Assembly (NCBI GenBank): GCA_020636215.1
Contig: JACJYG010000010.1
Span: 124,001 to 188,000, forward strand
DNA from: Lewinellaceae bacterium
GTDB taxonomy: Bacteria; Bacteroidota; Bacteroidia; Chitinophagales; Saprospiraceae
DNA: 64,000 nucleotides
Reading direction: 5' to 3'
Made by a program: the position numbers and the translations under genes. Within the stretch, counting starts at the first letter, position 1; each line of letters opens with the position of its first letter. The notes beneath the pieces are model-generated. The model was not told the origin of the DNA and ran no database searches. It saw only the letters and a program-made list of their open reading frames with translations. Positions 8,001 to 18,150 of the stretch are shown piece by piece.

Positions 8001-9185
8001 TCAGATTGAAGCTTGTGCCGGCTTCGTCTTATTCAGTTTGCTGGTGATAATCTGTTGAAGGTCCTGGTCTTCGACTTCCTTTTTTCGGTCGGCCACCTGA
8101 AGGAATTGAGCGTAGACGGTATCCAGTTCCTCCTTGGTCAGGTCGAAACCGATATTTTTGGCGCGGTAAGCAATGGCAGCGCGCCCGCTGCGGGCAGTAA
8201 GCACGATCTTGGAATGGTCGACCCCAACTTCCAGCGGGTCAATGATCTCGTAGGTGTCCCGCCGTTTGATCACCCCGTCCTGGTGGATGCCGGAGGAATG
8301 GGCGAAGGCGTTGGCGCCAACGATGGCTTTATTCGGTTGCACCGGCATGCCCATGCTTTCGGAAACCAGGCGGCTGGTCGAATAGATGAGCTTGGAATTG
8401 ATATTGGAATCGAGATCCAGATAGGGATGCTGCCGCATGATCATTACCACTTCTTCCAGGGAAGTGTTGCCGGCCCTTTCGCCGATCCCGTTGATGGTGC
8501 ATTCAATCTGGCGGGCGCCGTTCTGTATGCCGGCAATGGAATTAGCCGTGGCCAGTCCCAGGTCGTTGTGACAATGGGTGGAAAGCGTAGCTTTGTGAAT
8601 ACCTTTCACGTTTTCCTTCAAATAGCGGATCTTTGCGCCATACTCCTCGGGCAGGCAATAGCCGGTAGTATCCGGGATATTGAGCACGGTTGCTCCGGCC
8701 GCCACTACAGCCTCAATTATCCGGGCCAGAAATTCGTTTTCAGTTCGGCCGGCGTCTTCTGCGTAGAACTCAACATCTTCAACAAAGCCTTTGGCGAACT
8801 TCACGGCGGCGACCGCCCGTTCCAGGATTTCCTCCCTGGTACTGCGCAGCTTGTAGTTGATATGGGAATCAGAAGTGCCGATACCGGTGTGGATTCGGGG
8901 GCGGACCGCCTTTTGCAGCGCCTGGGCGGCCACCTCAATATCTTTTTCCACCGCACGGGTCAGGCCGCAGACCACCGGTTCGCGCACGGCCTGGCAGATA
9001 GCGTCCACCGAAAGGAAATCGCCGGGGCTGGAAATCGGGAATCCGGCTTCGATGATATCCACGCCAAGGCGTTCCAGTTGCAGGGCGATCTCAATTTTCT
9101 GCTCGGTATTTAATTTACAACCCGGCACTTGTTCGCCGTCGCGCAAGGTGGTGTCAAAAATGAATACTCTGTTGTTGTCCGCCAT
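8001..9185 (-). CDS. leuA: 2-isopropylmalate synthase, short form without regulatory domain
   Basis: LeuA condenses acetyl-CoA with 2-oxoisovalerate, the committed step of leucine synthesis. The 394-residue protein shows the DRE-TIM signatures DTTLRDGEQVPG at the N-terminus, HCHNDLGLATANS for metal binding, and NGIGERAGN. It ends soon after the second subdomain (AHSSGIHQDG and the region to ~residue 390), so it lacks the ~110-residue C-terminal LeuA dimer domain that mediates leucine feedback in ~510-residue enzymes. It could also be read as a homocitrate or citramalate synthase relative, but its place at the head of leuCDB supports LeuA. Confidence 0.93.
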   Translation of the reverse strand: MADNNRVFIFDTTLRDGEQVPGCKLNTEQKIEIALQLERLGVDIIEAGFPISSPGDFLSVDAICQAVREPVVCGLTRAVEKDIEVAAQALQKAVRPRIHTGIGTSDSHINYKLRSTREEILERAVAAVKFAKGFVEDVEFYAEDAGRTENEFLARIIEAVVAAGATVLNIPDTTGYCLPEEYGAKIRYLKENVKGIHKATLSTHCHNDLGLATANSIAGIQNGARQIECTINGIGERAGNTSLEEVVMIMRQHPYLDLDSNINSKLIYSTSRLVSESMGMPVQPNKAIVGANAFAHSSGIHQDGVIKRRDTYEIIDPLEVGVDHSKIVLTARSGRAAIAYRAKNIGFDLTKEELDTVYAQFLQVADRKKEVEDQDLQQIITSKLNKTKPAQASI

Positions 9186-9251
9186 GGCCTGATTGGATTT
9201 TTTCTAAAAAGAGAAGTTTTGTTATTTTTTCGTTTGACGTAGCTTAGCTGT

Positions 9252-9259
9252 CAAAGATA
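9252..9259 (-). promoter_or_regulatory. Putative -7 box upstream of leuA
   Basis: On the minus strand this reads TATCTTTG, an exact match to the Bacteroidota -7 consensus TAnnTTTG, about 67 bases before the leuA start. A TTTG lies further upstream, but the spacing (26 bases) is longer than the usual ~19-20, so the -33 part is unconvincing. Confidence 0.35.
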
Positions 9260-9373
9260 TTGGGCTTTACTAAGGGAGGTAAAATCAAATTCGGGCAATT
9301 ACTACAGAGTGGAACCTTAGTGTGTTTTTTACAAAAAGCTGGCAGCCAAAAGGTTGTGTTAAAAAGAATTACA

Positions 9374-10939
9374 ATGCCTAAGCAGAAAACCGATGACCTC
9401 ATGCAGTTGGTCAAGAGCATGACCCGTGCCGAGAAAAGGCATTTCCGCCTGTTTGTCCGTCGGAATCAAGCTTCCGATGACATTATTTTTTTAAAATTAT
9501 TCGATTTTTTGGAAAAACATCAGGAGTACGATGAACCGCTCATCCTGAAAAAACTGCCCGACGTTAAAAAACGGCAATTATCCAACCTCAAAGCTCATCT
9601 GTATAAACAATTGCTGATCAGCCTGCGGTTGCTCAATTCGGCCCATAATGAGGACATTCAGTTGCGGGAGATGGTCGACTATGGCCGGGTTCTTTATAAT
9701 AAAGGCTTGTACCGGCAAAGCCTTGATATTTTGGATAAGGCTAAAGAACGAGCCTACCGCGGCAAATACCATGCCCTGGCTCTGGAAATTCTTGAATTTG
9801 AGAAGCATATTGAAAGCCAGTATATTACCCGGAGCATTGAAGGTAGGGCGGAAAAATTAACGGAAGAATCTCAGGGGCTCTATCAAACCATGGAGAAAGT
9901 CAGCCTTTTTTCCAACCTTTCCCTTCAATTGTACGGCCTGTATCTTAAGGTGGGGTACGTTCGCAGCCAGAAGGATTATTTCTACGTCCGGGAGTTCTTT
10001 CAGGCCAATTTGCCCAAAATCGATTATCAGACGCTCGACTTTATGGGTAAGGTCCATTTTTGCCAGGCGCATGTATGGTATTATTACATTACACAGGATT
10101 TTCCGCTTTGTTACCGCTATGCTCAGAAGTGGGTGGAGCTTTTCCAGGAGGGGCCTGAACTGAAGGCCCTCTATGCTCCAATGTATCTTAAAGGCCTGCA
10201 CAATTTGCTCAATGCACTGTTTAACACCCTCCAACACGCCCGTTTTTTGGAAGCGCTGGAAGAGTTACAGCGTTTCCCGGAAATTTATGATGTCAGCCAG
10301 TCGATCAATATAGAGGGCCTTTATCACCTATTTCTATATATTCATACGATAAAAAAGCACTTTTTGGAGGGCACTTTCAGCGAAGGTCTCCGGATCGTAC
10401 CAGAACTAATGGAACTTATCGAAGAAGACCGCTTCAATTGGGATGATCATCGGGTCATGGTTTTTTATTACCGTATTGCCTGCCTGTATTTCGGAAGTGG
10501 CGATAATGCTTCTGCTATCGATTACCTCAACCTGATCATCAATCAGAAAAACCCGGATTACCGGGCTGATATTCAATGCTTTGCCCGTATTCTAAACCTC
10601 ATTGCCCATTTTGAATTAGGGAACGCCCAATTAGTAGAATATCAAGTTAAATCCGTCTACCGTTTTCTGGCTAAGATGGGGGATTTGCACGCTGTTCAAC
10701 GAGAGATCTTTCGCTTTCTGCGGCGGACGCCCCGCATGAGGGCTGCCGAACTTCGGGAGGAATTCATACACCTCAAAGAAAAGCTCTCCAAACACGAAAA
10801 TGACCCTTATGAGCGACGGCCATTCCTATACCTCGATATTATTTCCTGGCTGGAATCCAAGATTGAAGGCAAACCGGTTCAGGAGATCATTCACCGGAAA
10901 TTCCTGGAAAGGCAGGGCATGAAAAAAGGGGAGGCCTGA
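9374..10939 (+). CDS. Helical-repeat (TPR-like) protein of unknown function
   Basis: The product of 521 residues is predicted almost entirely alpha-helical. It opens MPKQKTDDLMQLVKSMTRAEKRHFRLF and continues with paired helices such as YGRVLYNKGLYRQSLDILDKAK and GDNASAIDYLNLIIN that look like degenerate TPR units. There is no signal peptide or membrane segment, so it should be cytoplasmic. The ATG at 9374 is preferred over an upstream TTG at 9260 because the extra 38 residues are low-complexity and overlap the leuA promoter region. I do not recognise the family. It is transcribed divergently from leuA. Confidence 0.6.
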   Translation: MPKQKTDDLMQLVKSMTRAEKRHFRLFVRRNQASDDIIFLKLFDFLEKHQEYDEPLILKKLPDVKKRQLSNLKAHLYKQLLISLRLLNSAHNEDIQLREMVDYGRVLYNKGLYRQSLDILDKAKERAYRGKYHALALEILEFEKHIESQYITRSIEGRAEKLTEESQGLYQTMEKVSLFSNLSLQLYGLYLKVGYVRSQKDYFYVREFFQANLPKIDYQTLDFMGKVHFCQAHVWYYYITQDFPLCYRYAQKWVELFQEGPELKALYAPMYLKGLHNLLNALFNTLQHARFLEALEELQRFPEIYDVSQSINIEGLYHLFLYIHTIKKHFLEGTFSEGLRIVPELMELIEEDRFNWDDHRVMVFYYRIACLYFGSGDNASAIDYLNLIINQKNPDYRADIQCFARILNLIAHFELGNAQLVEYQVKSVYRFLAKMGDLHAVQREIFRFLRRTPRMRAAELREEFIHLKEKLSKHENDPYERRPFLYLDIISWLESKIEGKPVQEIIHRKFLERQGMKKGEA

Positions 10940-11327
10940 TCTGAAGGAAAAAAATCAGTTTTTATTATGCTATATTTTAGATTTTCTCATTTAAAAGCCG
11001 GAAATTGCACTGTTTATTTTATTTTCCCATGAAGTACGAGACGAGCCTATGACCAGGAAATCTACCCTTCCCGAATTCCAATCCATTTATATTGGCCTTA
11101 CTTTTCGGCCCCTTCACAAACATTACAGTTCGACAACACTAATTTCTTCCAGTTAATTTTTCCATAGGCTCCCCAACAACGCTGGCTGCATACCGTTGTG
11201 GCTATCCCTTTGAAATATTCGGTGTTCAACCTATAGGGCCTAAACAGACGACTTTCAAGACGACTTTTTTTAAAAGTATCATAATCAAACTTTTACCTAA
11301 TTCTTAGTTTAAACAAATCGTGATCTA
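10940..11327 (+). promoter_or_regulatory. Upstream region of the first giant gene (duplicated)
   Basis: The 388 bases hold no credible gene. From ~11011 on, the sequence recurs upstream of the second giant gene (18303-18611) with scattered indels, so it presumably carries the promoter and leader of both copies. I could not identify an exact TAnnTTTG box in it. Confidence 0.45.
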
Positions 11328-14300
11328 ATGGAAAGAACGAGACTTAACTTCGCTTCTCCATCCAGTTGGTTCAGCGCGATCGCCCTGGTGCTCGTGTTCG
11401 GACTGGCAGGATTGCAGCAAGCCTCGGCGCAGTTTCTGTCTGTGACAGATGCGTCCGGCGGCACGCCGCCCTCCCCACTTAACTTCACGCCGCCGGAAGG
11501 CGACTGTGGGGTTAACCTGCAGTGGGCTATTTTTGCAGTGGACCCGCAAGGTGTCCCCACCGTGACGGCTACTGCTAGCAACCCGAACCTGGGGGTTTTC
11601 CCTTCTGTTTCGCTGGTGCTGGTGCAGAACACGGCTACACAGGTGTCTTACGCCCTGTACATCAACGCTGCTATCGGAACCAACACGGTGACGGTGACCT
11701 CCACCGGCCCAAGCGGCACCGTTCAGCAGACTTTCGTGATCACCGCTACCGACGTGCGCATACCGGAGATTTACGCTCCGAGCACGATCACGCTGGAAGT
11801 ACCCGGCTGTGATGCGGATGGCCTGGTGCCCCTGAACTACTCTTATTCTGTAGTAGACGACTGTGATGTACAGCCGGCTGTTACGGTTGTGGGCCCGGCC
11901 AGCGGCACGCTGGTAGGCGCCAACACCACGGTAGTTATTACTGCTGTGGATGATTCCGGCAACACGAGCAGCCGCACGATCAACGTGGTGGTGAACGTAC
12001 AGCCGGACGACAGCCCGGTGCTCAACGTGAGCGGCAACGGCCAGTTCACGGTCCCTGCTTGTGAGGATAACGTATTCGTGATCTTCTCCGGGACGGTGAT
12101 CGACTGTGATATCACCGCTGCTACGGACAACTCTCTGGGTGGTGCTTTCGCTGCCCGCCTGAGCGCCACCGGCGCCGGCCTGGCGCTGACCTATGTGGAC
12201 ACCGAAGACGGCTATGCCTACTTCGAGTACACCGGCAACCTGGTGCCGAACACTTACCTGTTTTTTGTTACCTACGACAATGGCGTAGCTCCGGCTACTA
12301 CGGTAGACGCACTGCTCACAGTTGAGCAGGATGCCCCTCAGCCGCCGGATGTAATCATGCCAGGCAACCTGACTTTCACTTTGCCACAGTGCACCAACTC
12401 CATGGTGGCTCGCTGGGCAGTGACGATCACGGACGAGTGCGACGCTGCGATCAACGGCGCAACTTTCCAGTTGAACGGCGCACCGATCGTTCCGGTTTCT
12501 TCCAACCCGGCCGACGGCTACTTCCAGTTCGAAACGCCGATCACGGCAGCCTCTGACGGTGCAGTGATCACGGCTTCCTACACGGATGGCGATATGCTGA
12601 ACACCACGGTGGACGCAACGCTGCAAGTAGTAGCACAGCCCGACACCTGGGCTCCGGTCATCGTATACCCGGCACAGGACATCAACGTCGAGTTGGACCC
12701 CTGTGAAACGGACCCAGCCTTTGTTTTCTTTGAAGTAACGGCAACGGACAACTGCAGCGGCGATGTTACGCCGGTGGTAACGGTTGCTCCGGGCGCTCTT
12801 GGCGCATTCATCATCCCGAGCCCGGGTGGCGATACCTACATTTTGGTTGCTGGCCCAGGCGTATACCAGATCCTGATCGAAGCAACGGATGCCGCGGGCA
12901 ACCTGCGCCAGGAAGACTTCTTCGTCACGGTTACCCAGGACCCGGCCCCGCCGACGAACCTGGCTTGCAACGACGATATCAATGTAACGCTGGACGCAAA
13001 CTGCCAGCGTCTGATCACGGCAGACATGGTGCTGGAAGGCTCCTTCGGCTGTGCAACGGAAAGCGACTTCTTCGTAAACATCGTCAACGACGACGACCCG
13101 ACGAACGGCAACATCCTGGATGGCTGTGGCCAGTTCATCTACGAAGTAAGCTACATCGGCCCGACACTGACTGGCCCGGGCCAGAGCGGCACGCAGGTGC
13201 AGAACTTCAACAGCACCGGCTTCACCGGCCCGTTTGCCGAAGCCAACTGGACGGTTGACGAGAACCTCGGCAACGGAGGCGCTGGCGCGATCGCAGATGT
13301 ATCTTTCACTACCTCTACGATGACGATCCAGACGCTGACGGCTAACTACGCCCTGGCATCTATCATCATCCCGAACGATGGCCACCTGAGCTTCAGCTGG
13401 GACTACAACGGAGCAGACCCGAACTTTGACTTCTTCCTCTTCGACCTCAATGGCGGTAACCTCGTGAACGTCACCAACGCCGCATCAGGCGCCTTCGATG
13501 ATGATGTACAGGCAGGCTGGCTGTTGATGTTCGAAGTGAACGACGACGACTTCTTGCCAATCGGCGCTGCGACCCCGAGCACGGCAGTGATCAGCAACTT
13601 GCAATATAGCTACCAAACGGTCGTGAACGGCGACCCGGTATGGCCGTACTTCAACTGGGAACCCTGCTGGGGTTACATCACGGGCGAAGACAAGACGAAG
13701 CCGATCCTGGATTGCCCGCCGAACACGAACCAGGCCTGTGTTGACGTAACACTGCAGGCGATCAGCGGCGCTTTGGCGACGACTGACCCGACGGTGAACC
13801 CTGCGAACTACTCCTGCTTCCAGCAGTTGGGCACGACGGGTGGCGCACACCGCTACGACCTGAACTACTTCCAGGTTGACGTAGAAGACTACTATACTTT
13901 CTATATCGTACCGCAAGGCGGCTGGGAGCCAGACCTGGCGATGTACCAGGGCAGCTACACAGCTGGCAACCCATGCGAGAACATCATCGGTTTTGCTGAT
14001 GCCGGCGTACAGATCCAGCCACCGGTGATCGGCCTTCCGGGCGCACAGCCTTTCACGCCATCCCTGGCGATGACCCTTCCGCTGCGGCCGTACGAAGACT
14101 ACTACCTGTTTGTAACCAGCGACCTGGCGAACATCACGGGAGCTTACACGGTATATGTCCGTTCACAGAACAGCGGGCGGATCGGCACGTGGGTGACCAC
14201 GACGACGACCAACCCGGTAAGCTGGGATGTAACGACGACGACGACGTTCAACCCGTATGCAGGCGCACAGCTGGGCACGATCTGCTTTGACCTGGTCTGC

Positions 14301-17300
14301 GACGACCTGAACTGGATCCTGAACAACCCGGCATCCCCGGCATGGACGGGCCGGCCAACGGCAACGGACAACTGTGGCGTGCCGACGGTAACCTTCACGG
14401 ATACGTATGTAACGCCGGGCGACTGCGCCCCGACGACGCTGACGCGGCACTTCAAGGCCACGGACAGCAAGGGCAACAGCTCGGTATGCGACCAGGTGAT
14501 CACGATCCGCAAGCTGGTGCTGGGCGACGTGTACCTGCCGCCATTCACAGTCCCGATCGAGTGTGACGAAGACTTCGTCACGCTGCCCAACGGCAACCCG
14601 TCGCCAGAATCAACGGGCTGGCCGTTCATTTCTACGGCACAGGGCATCATCCTGATCAATGACAGCTACTGCAACCTGGGTGCTGCATACGAAGACGGCC
14701 CGCGGATCACGGTTTGCGACGGCGCATACAAGTTCGTACGTACCTGGTCCATCCTGGACTGGTGCGACCCATCCGCCCCTGGCCTGACAGTATTGACGTA
14801 CCCACAGACGATCAAAGTAGGCGACTATACTCCGCCGGCTGTTACCTGCCCGCAGGTAGACTACGGCTGGGGCCCGCAAGACCCGGAATACTCCACGAGC
14901 CCATTCTCCTGCACGGCGAGCTTCACAGTCCCGCTGCCGGATGTAACGGACAACTGCTCTAGCTGGCAGGTACTGTCAGAGATCGTGACAGAAGTTGAGG
15001 TTGAAGACTACAACCAGTATGGCATCCTGATTGGCACGCACATCGACACGGTTGTGGTTCGTACGATCCCCTGGAATGCCCCGACGCGCGTAGTAAGCGG
15101 TATCCCGCTGGGCAACCACTACTTCCGCTACACTACGACGGATGCCTGTGGCAACAAGACGGTTACCTACTGTGACTTCTCTGTGAAGGACAAGATCGAG
15201 CCGGTAGCGGTTTGTGACGACAACCTGAACATCTCCATCGGCGGCGGCGACTTTGCGCGCGTATTCGCTGAGGATATCGACGAAGGCAGCTGGGACAACT
15301 GCGAGATCGACCGCATCGAGGTACGCCGCAACAAGTTTGACCCGATCAACTACACTTGTGGCACGGCTTTCTCGGCCTGGGGCCCGTATGTAGACTTCTT
15401 CTGCTGCGACGTAGGCGTAGAGGTAACGATCGAACTGCGCGTGATTGACAAAGCTGGCAACATCAACACCTGCTGGCTGTATGTAACGCCGGAAGAGAAA
15501 GTACGCCCGTACTGCTACGCACCGCACAATACGAATATCGACTGTGACGACCTGCCGTACAGCTTCGACCCGACGGACATAGCCCAGCTCCAGGACTTGT
15601 TTGGCGCACCGAGCGCAGACGACAACTGTGAAGCAACGGCAACGGAACTGCCGCCGGCGCCGAACCTGAACTGTGGCTTTGGCACCATCATCCGCCGCTT
15701 CCGTGCGACGGACATCCATGGCAACCAGAGCAACAACTTCTGCCAGCAGGTGGTAACGATCAACGAAGTACACAACTACGAGATCAAGTTCCCGAAAGAT
15801 GCTTCTGAGATCTGCGGCACGCCAACTCCGGATAGCGTAATCTACGAAGAGATCGGCTGTGACCTGCTTGCAGTAAGCAGCAACGATGAGTTCTTCAGCG
15901 CCTCTGGCGATGAGTGCTACAAGATCTTCCGTACCTGGAAGGTGGTCAACTGGTGCCAGTACGATGGCGAAAGCGACCCATTCATCGTAGGCCGTGACGA
16001 AGACTGTGACAACCAGCCTGGCGACGAAGCAGTATGGGTACTGCACCGCCCGAATGGCTATACTTATATCGACCGCGATAACGATGAGACCGAGCCGAAC
16101 AACGTACCGCTGGCGTTCCAGAACATTTGCTGGGGCATCGATGACTTCTGGCGCAAGGTAGACGAAGCTACTCCTGGCTACTACCAGTACCTGCAGATCA
16201 TCAAGGTGTACGACAACATCGACCCGAAGATCCTCTACACGCAACCGGACGACTTCTGCAGCTACGACAACGTAAACTGCACAGGCCTGGTAACGTATCC
16301 GTTCCAGATCGACGAGAACTGTACGCCGGACGACCTGACGATCAAGGTGTTCCTGGATGCCAATGCAGACGGCACGATCGATGCCGACCTGACGAACTCC
16401 GGCGCACTGAGCGGCACGTACCCGAACTACACGATCACGGGCAACTTCCCGATCGGCTGCCATGCATTCGAAGTACACGTAGAAGATGGTTGTGGCAATG
16501 CTGATGCTGAACTGCTGCCGTTCTGCGTAGTAGACTGCAAGCCGCCGGCCCCGACCTGTATCAACGGCCTGGCTATCGAGCTGATGCCGTTTGACAGCGA
16601 TGGCGACGGCACACCGGACACTGGCCAAATGGCTATCTGGGCATCTGACTTCATCGTTAGCCCGATGACGGATTGCACGGGCCCGGTTAAGTACTCGATC
16701 AACCGCTCCGGCGACCCAGTAGACCCGGCAGTAACGGGCCTGACGCTGACGTGCGCCGATACCGGCACGCTGGTAGTAGAGATCTGGGCATGGGATGGCG
16801 CTGGCAACGGCGACTTCTGTGAGACCTACATCCTGGTACAGGACAACCAGTTTGACCTGTGCGGTGGCGCGACGCTGCTGGCAGTCTCTGGCGCCGTAGC
16901 AACGGAAGTGAACGATGCAGTTGAGAACGTAGAGGTAAGCCTGTCAGGCCAGGGTTCCGCAACGATGATGACGACGGCCACTGGCTCGTACGTCTTCAAC
17001 GGAGAGGAAGGCTATGACTATACGGTGACGCCGCAGCGCGATGGCGACTACCTGAACGGGGTATCGACCTTCGACCTGGTACTGATCAGCAAGCACATCC
17101 TGGGTGTGCAGCCGCTGAACAGCCCGTACAAGATGATCGCCGCGGACGTAAACAACTCCGAGTCTATCACGACCCTCGACCTGATCCAGCTGCGCAAGCT
17201 GATCCTGTCGATCGATACGGAATTCACGAACAATACGAGCTGGCGCTTTGTAGAGCGTGCTTACGCTTTCCCGAACCCGTCGAACCCATGGTTCGAAGAC

Positions 17301-18092
17301 TTCCCGGAAGTAGTGAATATCAACAACCTTCCTGCCACGGGCATCAGCAATGCTGACTTCGTAGCGGTTAAAGTTGGCGATGTGAACCTGGACGCTCAGA
17401 CGAACAGCTTCACGGCTGTAGAAGAGCGCAACATGGTAAGCACCTTTGCATTCAACGTAGCTGACGCAAGCGTGAATGCAGGCAATGAGTACACGGTAAC
17501 CTTTGCAGCCGGCAGCGCCGATGTAGATGGCTACCAGGGTACGCTGATGTTCGACAACGCAGCCCTGGAACTGGTGGACATCATCGGTGGCGTGGCGACG
17601 GAAGAGAACTTCGGTTTGACTCGCGTGAGCGAAGGCGCAATTGCGACGAGCTGGAACGGCAACGTAGAAGCAGGCCAGCCGCTGTTCAGCCTGGTATTCC
17701 GCGCCAAAGCGGAAGGCCAGTTGAGCCAGCTGCTGAGCGTAAGCAACCGCGTAGTGAAATCAGAAGCGTACAACCGTGCTGGCGAGTACATGGATGTCGC
17801 CATCCAGTTCAGCAACGGCACCGTAGCTTCTGCAGGCTTCGAGCTGTATCAGAACACGCCGAACCCATTCAAGGGTGAGACGATGATCGGCTTCAACCTG
17901 CCGGCAGACGCACAGGCAACGCTGACGATCAGCGATATCACGGGTAAAGTCCTGAAACTGGTTCGCGTAGATGGCGTTAAAGGGTACAACCAGGTGGTTG
18001 TAAACAGCAACGGCCTGCCGACCGGTGTATTGGCTTACACGGTAGAAACCGCTGACTTCACGGCTACCAAGAAGATGGTTATCGTAGAATAA
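11328..18092 (+). CDS. Giant T9SS-secreted multidomain protein (HYR-like, dockerin-like, cohesin-like), copy 1
   Basis: The product has 2254 residues. A signal peptide (residues 1-~34, ending QQASAQ) is followed by repeated Ig/HYR-like domains marked by TDNC or DDC motifs (for example near residues 180, 470, 1015, 1205, 1325 and 1430). A jelly-roll-like segment lies at ~620-770 and a prepeptidase-like segment near 845-950. Residues ~1865-1910 look like a CNA-B/SdrB-type fold, ~1908-2017 contain dockerin-like EF-hand repeats (VSTFDLVLISKHILG, TTLDLIQLRKLIL), and ~2050-2165 resemble a cohesin. The last ~85 residues (FELYQNTPNPF to the KKMVIVE end) are a type A T9SS sorting domain. It is probably a surface or matrix protein anchored after T9SS export. 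Ligand unknown. Confidence 0.85.
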   Translation: MERTRLNFASPSSWFSAIALVLVFGLAGLQQASAQFLSVTDASGGTPPSPLNFTPPEGDCGVNLQWAIFAVDPQGVPTVTATASNPNLGVFPSVSLVLVQNTATQVSYALYINAAIGTNTVTVTSTGPSGTVQQTFVITATDVRIPEIYAPSTITLEVPGCDADGLVPLNYSYSVVDDCDVQPAVTVVGPASGTLVGANTTVVITAVDDSGNTSSRTINVVVNVQPDDSPVLNVSGNGQFTVPACEDNVFVIFSGTVIDCDITAATDNSLGGAFAARLSATGAGLALTYVDTEDGYAYFEYTGNLVPNTYLFFVTYDNGVAPATTVDALLTVEQDAPQPPDVIMPGNLTFTLPQCTNSMVARWAVTITDECDAAINGATFQLNGAPIVPVSSNPADGYFQFETPITAASDGAVITASYTDGDMLNTTVDATLQVVAQPDTWAPVIVYPAQDINVELDPCETDPAFVFFEVTATDNCSGDVTPVVTVAPGALGAFIIPSPGGDTYILVAGPGVYQILIEATDAAGNLRQEDFFVTVTQDPAPPTNLACNDDINVTLDANCQRLITADMVLEGSFGCATESDFFVNIVNDDDPTNGNILDGCGQFIYEVSYIGPTLTGPGQSGTQVQNFNSTGFTGPFAEANWTVDENLGNGGAGAIADVSFTTSTMTIQTLTANYALASIIIPNDGHLSFSWDYNGADPNFDFFLFDLNGGNLVNVTNAASGAFDDDVQAGWLLMFEVNDDDFLPIGAATPSTAVISNLQYSYQTVVNGDPVWPYFNWEPCWGYITGEDKTKPILDCPPNTNQACVDVTLQAISGALATTDPTVNPANYSCFQQLGTTGGAHRYDLNYFQVDVEDYYTFYIVPQGGWEPDLAMYQGSYTAGNPCENIIGFADAGVQIQPPVIGLPGAQPFTPSLAMTLPLRPYEDYYLFVTSDLANITGAYTVYVRSQNSGRIGTWVTTTTTNPVSWDVTTTTTFNPYAGAQLGTICFDLVCDDLNWILNNPASPAWTGRPTATDNCGVPTVTFTDTYVTPGDCAPTTLTRHFKATDSKGNSSVCDQVITIRKLVLGDVYLPPFTVPIECDEDFVTLPNGNPSPESTGWPFISTAQGIILINDSYCNLGAAYEDGPRITVCDGAYKFVRTWSILDWCDPSAPGLTVLTYPQTIKVGDYTPPAVTCPQVDYGWGPQDPEYSTSPFSCTASFTVPLPDVTDNCSSWQVLSEIVTEVEVEDYNQYGILIGTHIDTVVVRTIPWNAPTRVVSGIPLGNHYFRYTTTDACGNKTVTYCDFSVKDKIEPVAVCDDNLNISIGGGDFARVFAEDIDEGSWDNCEIDRIEVRRNKFDPINYTCGTAFSAWGPYVDFFCCDVGVEVTIELRVIDKAGNINTCWLYVTPEEKVRPYCYAPHNTNIDCDDLPYSFDPTDIAQLQDLFGAPSADDNCEATATELPPAPNLNCGFGTIIRRFRATDIHGNQSNNFCQQVVTINEVHNYEIKFPKDASEICGTPTPDSVIYEEIGCDLLAVSSNDEFFSASGDECYKIFRTWKVVNWCQYDGESDPFIVGRDEDCDNQPGDEAVWVLHRPNGYTYIDRDNDETEPNNVPLAFQNICWGIDDFWRKVDEATPGYYQYLQIIKVYDNIDPKILYTQPDDFCSYDNVNCTGLVTYPFQIDENCTPDDLTIKVFLDANADGTIDADLTNSGALSGTYPNYTITGNFPIGCHAFEVHVEDGCGNADAELLPFCVVDCKPPAPTCINGLAIELMPFDSDGDGTPDTGQMAIWASDFIVSPMTDCTGPVKYSINRSGDPVDPAVTGLTLTCADTGTLVVEIWAWDGAGNGDFCETYILVQDNQFDLCGGATLLAVSGAVATEVNDAVENVEVSLSGQGSATMMTTATGSYVFNGEEGYDYTVTPQRDGDYLNGVSTFDLVLISKHILGVQPLNSPYKMIAADVNNSESITTLDLIQLRKLILSIDTEFTNNTSWRFVERAYAFPNPSNPWFEDFPEVVNINNLPATGISNADFVAVKVGDVNLDAQTNSFTAVEERNMVSTFAFNVADASVNAGNEYTVTFAAGSADVDGYQGTLMFDNAALELVDIIGGVATEENFGLTRVSEGAIATSWNGNVEAGQPLFSLVFRAKAEGQLSQLLSVSNRVVKSEAYNRAGEYMDVAIQFSNGTVASAGFELYQNTPNPFKGETMIGFNLPADAQATLTISDITGKVLKLVRVDGVKGYNQVVVNSNGLPTGVLAYTVETADFTATKKMVIVE

Positions 18093-18116
18093 TCCTCTAG
18101 TAGTTAAGTAATAAAA

Positions 18117-18150
18117 GGCTGGGCAACCATCAGGTTGTCCAGCCTTTTTT
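18117..18150 (+). terminator. Rho-independent terminator of giant gene copy 1
   Basis: A 12-bp stem (ggctgggcaacc with ggttgtccagcc, one G-U pair) with a 4-base loop is followed by six Ts. It begins 25 bases after the stop codon. An identical copy follows the second giant gene. Confidence 0.9.

Noticed and set aside
8013..9113. 366-residue plus-strand frame opposite leuA
   Set aside because: Shadow of leuA, with no recognisable motifs.
11325..13385. Long antisense open frame (686 residues) inside the first giant gene, repeated in the second copy
   Set aside because: It mirrors codon bias on the opposite strand: low complexity, Arg/Val-rich, no domain pattern, and it is present only because the giant gene is duplicated.
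14976..16628. Long antisense open frame (550 residues) inside the giant gene, also at 22260-23912
   Set aside because: It is a shadow of the coding strand; its sequence is repetitive Val/Arg-rich without a start signal or fold.
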